Shown piece after piece: positions 6,406 through 9,418 of a DNA stretch of 9,418 bases (positions are counted from its first letter, which is position 1; the number at the start of each line of letters is the position of its first letter). Source of the DNA: an uncultured Pirellula sp. (GTDB taxonomy: Bacteria > Planctomycetota > Planctomycetia > Pirellulales > Pirellulaceae). The notes beneath the pieces were generated by a model. The model was not told the DNA's origin and did no database searches. It was given only the letters and a program-made list of their open reading frames with translations. The stretch is taken from assembly GCA_903892365.1 (NCBI GenBank), contig CAITIF010000492.1, forward strand, positions 1-9,418, written 5' to 3'. Both the position numbers and the translations under genes were made by a program.

Positions 6406-7518
6406 ATGCCCAAGACCCCTGGTCGTCATATGCGCTTCCATCGCCGTGCCGCGCTTCAAGGTATCGTATCCTGTGCGCTTTGGTCGCAAAGCCTGTTCGG
6501 TACTACTTGGTCGCACGATCCCTTAAATAGCGAAGACACTGCTGATAAAAATGGTTGCGAGATCGAATTTCCGACCATGGGTAGCACGATCAATGTTCGC
6601 TGGTTGGATGTTAACGCTGGACGTAAACAACAAATCTTAGATTCCGCTAAGCAGATCGCCGAACAATGGGTCTCTGTCTTGAGCGATTACGAACCTTCAA
6701 GCGAAATGTCGACAGCTTGCGAACAAGCTGATTCGGGCCAATGGGTTCATGTGTCAGCCGAGCTATGGGATGTTATTCATCAGTGCGATCAATGGAACCG
6801 ATGGAGCGATGGAGCCTTTGATGCAGGGCTGGGGGCATTGAGCAGAGTTCGACGTCAACGCAAGTTGGCCTCCCCGGACCAATGGAACCAAGCCAAACTC
6901 CAAAGCGGTTGGAAGTGGATCGAATTGGATGTCCCCAACCGAGCGTTTCGAACCAGGACCACCGGCTTTCGATTTGATTTTGGCGCGATCGGCAAAGGGA
7001 TTGTGGCCGACGCTATCGCCCGACACTTGCAAGAATGCGGTATTGACCAATTCGTCGTGAATGCGTCGGGCAACATGCGTCTTGGGGTGGCACCGGATGC
7101 GACATCAGGTTGGCCTGTTTCAGTCGATGTTCCATCTTCGACCAAATCAAGGTTAGAAGGCCAAACGCAGAACGCTCAAGAGCTTTTTCGCTGGCGGATA
7201 GAGAAGTGTGGTGTGGCAACTTCCGGCGATCGTTGGCAACGGTTTCCAGATTCCTCCAGCCCTTCGTCCCCTTCCAGTCATATTACCGACCCGAGTTCGC
7301 TGAAAGGAGTCGCTGGTTCGCACAGCGCGACCGTCATCGCAAGCAACGCAGCAGACGCGGACGCAATTGCCACAGCAACCATTGTTCGGTTGAATCGCGA
7401 CTTGGCGGGCTGGCTGCGGGCCCTTCAGACACAAAAGCCTGAAGCACAGGTGTGGATCCTGGCGCGTGACGAAAGTTCCGACATGGTGCGTTTGCGTCAC
7501 CTACAAGATTCACCTTGA
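6406..7518 (+). CDS. apbE: FAD:protein FMN transferase, ApbE family, exported
   Basis: ApbE enzymes cut FAD and attach FMN to a threonine of target flavoproteins such as Nqr/Rnf subunits, outside the cytoplasmic membrane. With ATG 6406 the protein has 370 residues, normal for the family; ATG 6430 and an upstream TTG at 6361 are alternatives and none has a good ribosome binding site. HRRAALQG (12-19) followed by a hydrophobic run to about 33 suggests a Tat or Sec signal. Family blocks in order: FPTMGST (55-61), LSDYEPSSEMS (92-102), FDAGLGAL (138-145), DFGAIGKGIVAD (191-202), VNASGNMRLG (218-227), VATSGDRWQRF (270-280), HITDP (292-296) and the metal-site motif DAIAT (319-323). Two blocks are divergent: HITDP is followed by SSLKG where the family usually has a threonine-glycine, and a serine/proline-rich insert (281-291) precedes it. 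No flavoprotein target gene is nearby. Confidence 0.9.
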   Translation: MPKTPGRHMRFHRRAALQGIVSCALWSQSLFGTTWSHDPLNSEDTADKNGCEIEFPTMGSTINVRWLDVNAGRKQQILDSAKQIAEQWVSVLSDYEPSSEMSTACEQADSGQWVHVSAELWDVIHQCDQWNRWSDGAFDAGLGALSRVRRQRKLASPDQWNQAKLQSGWKWIELDVPNRAFRTRTTGFRFDFGAIGKGIVADAIARHLQECGIDQFVVNASGNMRLGVAPDATSGWPVSVDVPSSTKSRLEGQTQNAQELFRWRIEKCGVATSGDRWQRFPDSSSPSSPSSHITDPSSLKGVAGSHSATVIASNAADADAIATATIVRLNRDLAGWLRALQTQKPEAQVWILARDESSDMVRLRHLQDSP

Positions 7519-7551
7519 TTGCCTTGCAAACGTATCGAAACTAGGCAATCA
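7516..7551 (+). terminator. 9-bp inverted repeat starting at the apbE stop codon
   Basis: TGATTGCCT (7516-7524) and AGGCAATCA (7543-7551) are perfect reverse complements with an 18-nt loop. The left arm begins with the TGA stop itself. No T-run follows directly; the nearest is GGTTTTTC around 7575-7582. It could attenuate read-through into the ABC ATPase gene, protect the apbE message, or be a protein-binding dyad for the downstream gene. Confidence 0.4.
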
Positions 7552-7627
7552 TGTTCAGGTTCTAGTCCAGGGTCGGTTTTTCAATCACTTTCCAAGGTAT
7601 CTAACCATTTCCGTGCCAGCCACCTCC

Positions 7628-8524
7628 ATGAGTTCCGCCGCCGTCGAGCTCCGTGGCGTATCGAAGAAATTCGGAAACTTTCAAGCAGTTCATCCGATGG
7701 ATTTGACCGTCCCTGCTGGATCCATCTATGGATTCATTGGCCCGAATGGGTCAGGAAAAACCACCACGATGCGGATGATTCTGCGGATCTATCAACCCGA
7801 TTCAGGGTCCGTATCCGTACTTGGCAGCGATTACGGAACCTGCGCGGATGATCGTGTTGGATATCTACCAGAGGAACGTGGCCTATATCGGCGCATGACC
7901 GTTCGAAGAGTGTTGCGATATTTCGCCAAAATCAAAGGCATGCGGTCTCCCGATGAAAGTATCGAACGATGGCTTGCTGCACTGGGGGCAGGAGATTGGC
8001 ACAAGAAGCGAATCGACCAACTTTCCAAAGGGATGGCTCAAAAGATTCAATTCATCAGCGCCGTCGTTGCGAACCCCCAATTGCTGATTCTGGACGAGCC
8101 CTTTAGTGGCCTGGATCCTGTCAACATGGAAGTGCTGCGCGATGCAGTCCTACAGCTTCGCGATTCCGGGACGACCATTCTGTTTAGCACACACGATATG
8201 CATATGGCAGAACAGTTGTGCGATCGGGTATGCATGATCTTTCAAGGACACAAGGTTCTGGACGGCTCCCTGGAAGATATCGCGAACCAGTACGGTGAAC
8301 CTCGTCTTCGAGTGCGGCTGAGCAACGGGATGGCGCTACCACCAAATCTGCCCGATATTCTCGAGAGCATTCCAAATGGCCGCTTCACCGATCTCGTGGT
8401 CCGCAAACAAGCAAACCGCCGCGCGATCCTTCAATCGCTCATGGAGGCGGGCGAAGTCGAGCACTTTGAGATGGTGAAGCCGTCTTTGCATGATATCTTT
8501 GTGTCGATCGCACGCCCGTCCTAG
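7628..8524 (+). CDS. ABC-2/NatA-type transporter ATP-binding protein
   Basis: This 298-residue ATPase subunit should power an export-type ABC transporter at the cytoplasmic face of the membrane. Walker A is GPNGSGKTT (38-46), the Q-loop region reads [10 protein letters not shown] (78-87), the signature is LSKGM (132-136), Walker B LLILDEP (152-158) with catalytic E157, D-loop GLDP (161-164) and switch histidine H189 in STHD. The [10 protein letters not shown] form and the C-terminal domain of about 80 residues ending KPSLHDIFV (284-292) are typical of the NatA-like, DUF4162-containing group that pairs with ABC-2 permeases. No permease gene is adjacent; tdk follows instead, so the partner must be elsewhere. 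The start is ATG 7628, where homology begins; no Shine-Dalgarno precedes it, and an in-frame GTG at 7613 is a minor alternative. It differs from the ATPase at 2370-3278 in all variable regions. Confidence 0.93.
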   Translation: MSSAAVELRGVSKKFGNFQAVHPMDLTVPAGSIYGFIGPNGSGKTTTMRMILRIYQPDSGSVSVLGSDYGTCADDRVGYLPEERGLYRRMTVRRVLRYFAKIKGMRSPDESIERWLAALGAGDWHKKRIDQLSKGMAQKIQFISAVVANPQLLILDEPFSGLDPVNMEVLRDAVLQLRDSGTTILFSTHDMHMAEQLCDRVCMIFQGHKVLDGSLEDIANQYGEPRLRVRLSNGMALPPNLPDILESIPNGRFTDLVVRKQANRRAILQSLMEAGEVEHFEMVKPSLHDIFVSIARPS

Positions 8525-8550
8525 TTGCTCTCGAAAAGTTGATCCGTCCC

Positions 8551-9162
8551 TTGGCTAAGCTCTTCTTTTATTACTCGACCATGAATGCAGGCAAGTCGAC
8601 CATCTTGCTGCAGTCTAGCTACAACTATCGTGAACGTGGAATGCATACTTTGGTGCTGTCCCCCGTCGTCGACGATCGCTTTGGGATTGGCAAAGTAAGC
8701 TCGCGTATCGGTCTTCAAACAGAATCGATCGCCTTTTCCCCTAGCGAGAATTTGTTCCGCTTGATCCAAAAAGAACACGCGCTCAAGACGGTACATTGTG
8801 TGTTGATCGATGAGTCCCAGTTTCTCACTAAATTGCAAGTTCGACAATTGAGCGATGTGTGCGATGAGCTGGATGTGCCAGTGTTAGCATACGGTTTGCG
8901 AACCGACTTTCAAGGTAATCTGTTCGAAGGCAGTCAGCAACTGATGGCTTGGGCAGATACGTTGAACGAAGTAAAAACGATCTGCCACTGTGGGCGAAAA
9001 GCAACGATGGTGCTGCGTATGGACAGCAATGGGAAACCGGTCCGAGACGGTGAGCAGATCCAAATAGGTGGTAATGAGCGTTATGTATCTGTCTGCCGCA
9101 AACACTTCAAAGCGGGGCTTGCCGAAAGATCCTCTCAAGATCTGCCGTTTGATGACTTGTAG
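8551..9162 (+). CDS. tdk: Thymidine kinase, type II
   Basis: The enzyme phosphorylates thymidine to dTMP with ATP in the nucleotide salvage pathway of the cytoplasm. The P-loop is STMNAGKST (9-17), the catalytic acid E88 lies in IDESQFL, and the lasso loop that holds the thymine base is IGGNERYVS (172-180). C145, C147, C182 and H185 fit the structural zinc site. I take TTG 8551 as the start because [17 protein letters not shown] then lines up with the E. coli enzyme residue for residue and the length (203) matches its 205; TTG 8539 would add four residues. No ATG is available upstream of the P-loop and no clear ribosome binding site precedes either TTG. It follows the ABC ATPase gene by 26 bp and may be cotranscribed. 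The strong likeness to gammaproteobacterial Tdk, judged from memory, leaves transfer possible. Confidence 0.96.
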   Translation: MAKLFFYYSTMNAGKSTILLQSSYNYRERGMHTLVLSPVVDDRFGIGKVSSRIGLQTESIAFSPSENLFRLIQKEHALKTVHCVLIDESQFLTKLQVRQLSDVCDELDVPVLAYGLRTDFQGNLFEGSQQLMAWADTLNEVKTICHCGRKATMVLRMDSNGKPVRDGEQIQIGGNERYVSVCRKHFKAGLAERSSQDLPFDDL

Positions 9163-9418
9163 AAGCGCCCTTGGGCTGAGAAAAACGCCGTGGCATAGGC
9201 TTATTGGAAGCGGAGGATCGCCTTTTGGTTTGTCATTTGCCGTTTATGAAAAGTGCCCTGACGCTAGGAAGCTCGCCACGAGCTTTGCGACTCTAGGGGA
9301 CGCAAGTATGGAGTTGTGCGTTCCGTTTTTAACTTGGTGGGGGTATTCGCTCGAAAGCACAGTGCTCTTCCTTGGGACAAGAATATCAAAACGGGCCGCG
9401 ATGATTCCGGTCTCAACC
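9163..9418. other. Non-coding tail after tdk with small hairpins
   Basis: I find no gene I can support in these 256 bp. AAGCTC (9269-9274) and GAGCTT (9280-9285) form a 6-bp stem with a 5-nt loop, immediately followed by TTGCG (9285-9289) and CGCAA (9301-9305) with an 11-nt loop. AGCACAGTGCT (9356-9366) is an odd-length palindrome. On the minus strand a frame is open from the window end to about 9247, roughly 55 codons, without a recognised protein or start; it could be the end of a gene lying beyond the window or chance. Confidence 0.4.

Noticed and set aside
9247..9418. A minus-strand frame open from the window end, as a partial gene
   Set aside because: About 55 codons with no recognised family, and a second frame on the same strand is open almost as far, so chance is a sufficient explanation.

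Overview
The window looks like chromosomal DNA from a planctomycete, probably of the Rhodopirellula/Pirellula type. The grounds are a Tat-exported DUF1501 protein, a GntR/ABC/giant-membrane-protein operon whose membrane protein ends in a four-cysteine zinc ribbon, frequent starts with weak or no Shine-Dalgarno sequence, moderate GC content, and a GTACTC/GAGTAC intergenic repeat of a kind I remember from Rhodopirellula genomes. I see no rRNA, tRNA, CRISPR array, transposase or phage gene. The taxonomic call comes from family recognition; no search was run.

Left block (minus strand, about 3757 down to 1): one operon of three genes. In order they are a YtrA-type GntR repressor (3695-3303), an ABC ATPase of the YtrB/ABC-2 type (3278-2370) and a 717-residue membrane protein (2254-101). 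The membrane protein has two groups of membrane segments, a large domain of about 320 residues between them, and a C-terminal zinc ribbon. The promoter in front of the repressor gene (TTGACG, 16 nt, TACTAT) overlaps an inverted repeat CTGTACT/AGTACAG with a third half-site next to it, which suggests autorepression. A bipartite stem-loop follows the last gene at the window edge.

Middle block: an unusually bare region (3696-4124) separates the operon from a divergent, single DUF1501 gene (4125-5570, plus strand), which has a good -10 and ribosome binding site. It converges on a small minus-strand gene (6235-5789) for a helical, hemerythrin-like protein with incomplete metal-ligand motifs. Between the two stop codons lies the nested GTACTC/GAGTAC repeat.

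Right block (plus strand): a Tat-like or Sec-exported ApbE FAD:protein FMN transferase (6406-7518), an ABC-2/NatA-type ATPase with no permease beside it (7628-8524), and a type II thymidine kinase, tdk (8551-9162), closely resembling the enterobacterial enzyme and probably starting at TTG. A 9-bp inverted repeat begins on the apbE stop codon. The last 256 bases hold small hairpins and no gene I can support.

Nothing here is a clear new defence or mobile system. The most distinctive unit is the autoregulated GntR/ABC/zinc-ribbon membrane protein operon, which resembles ytrAB of Bacillus but has a very different membrane partner.
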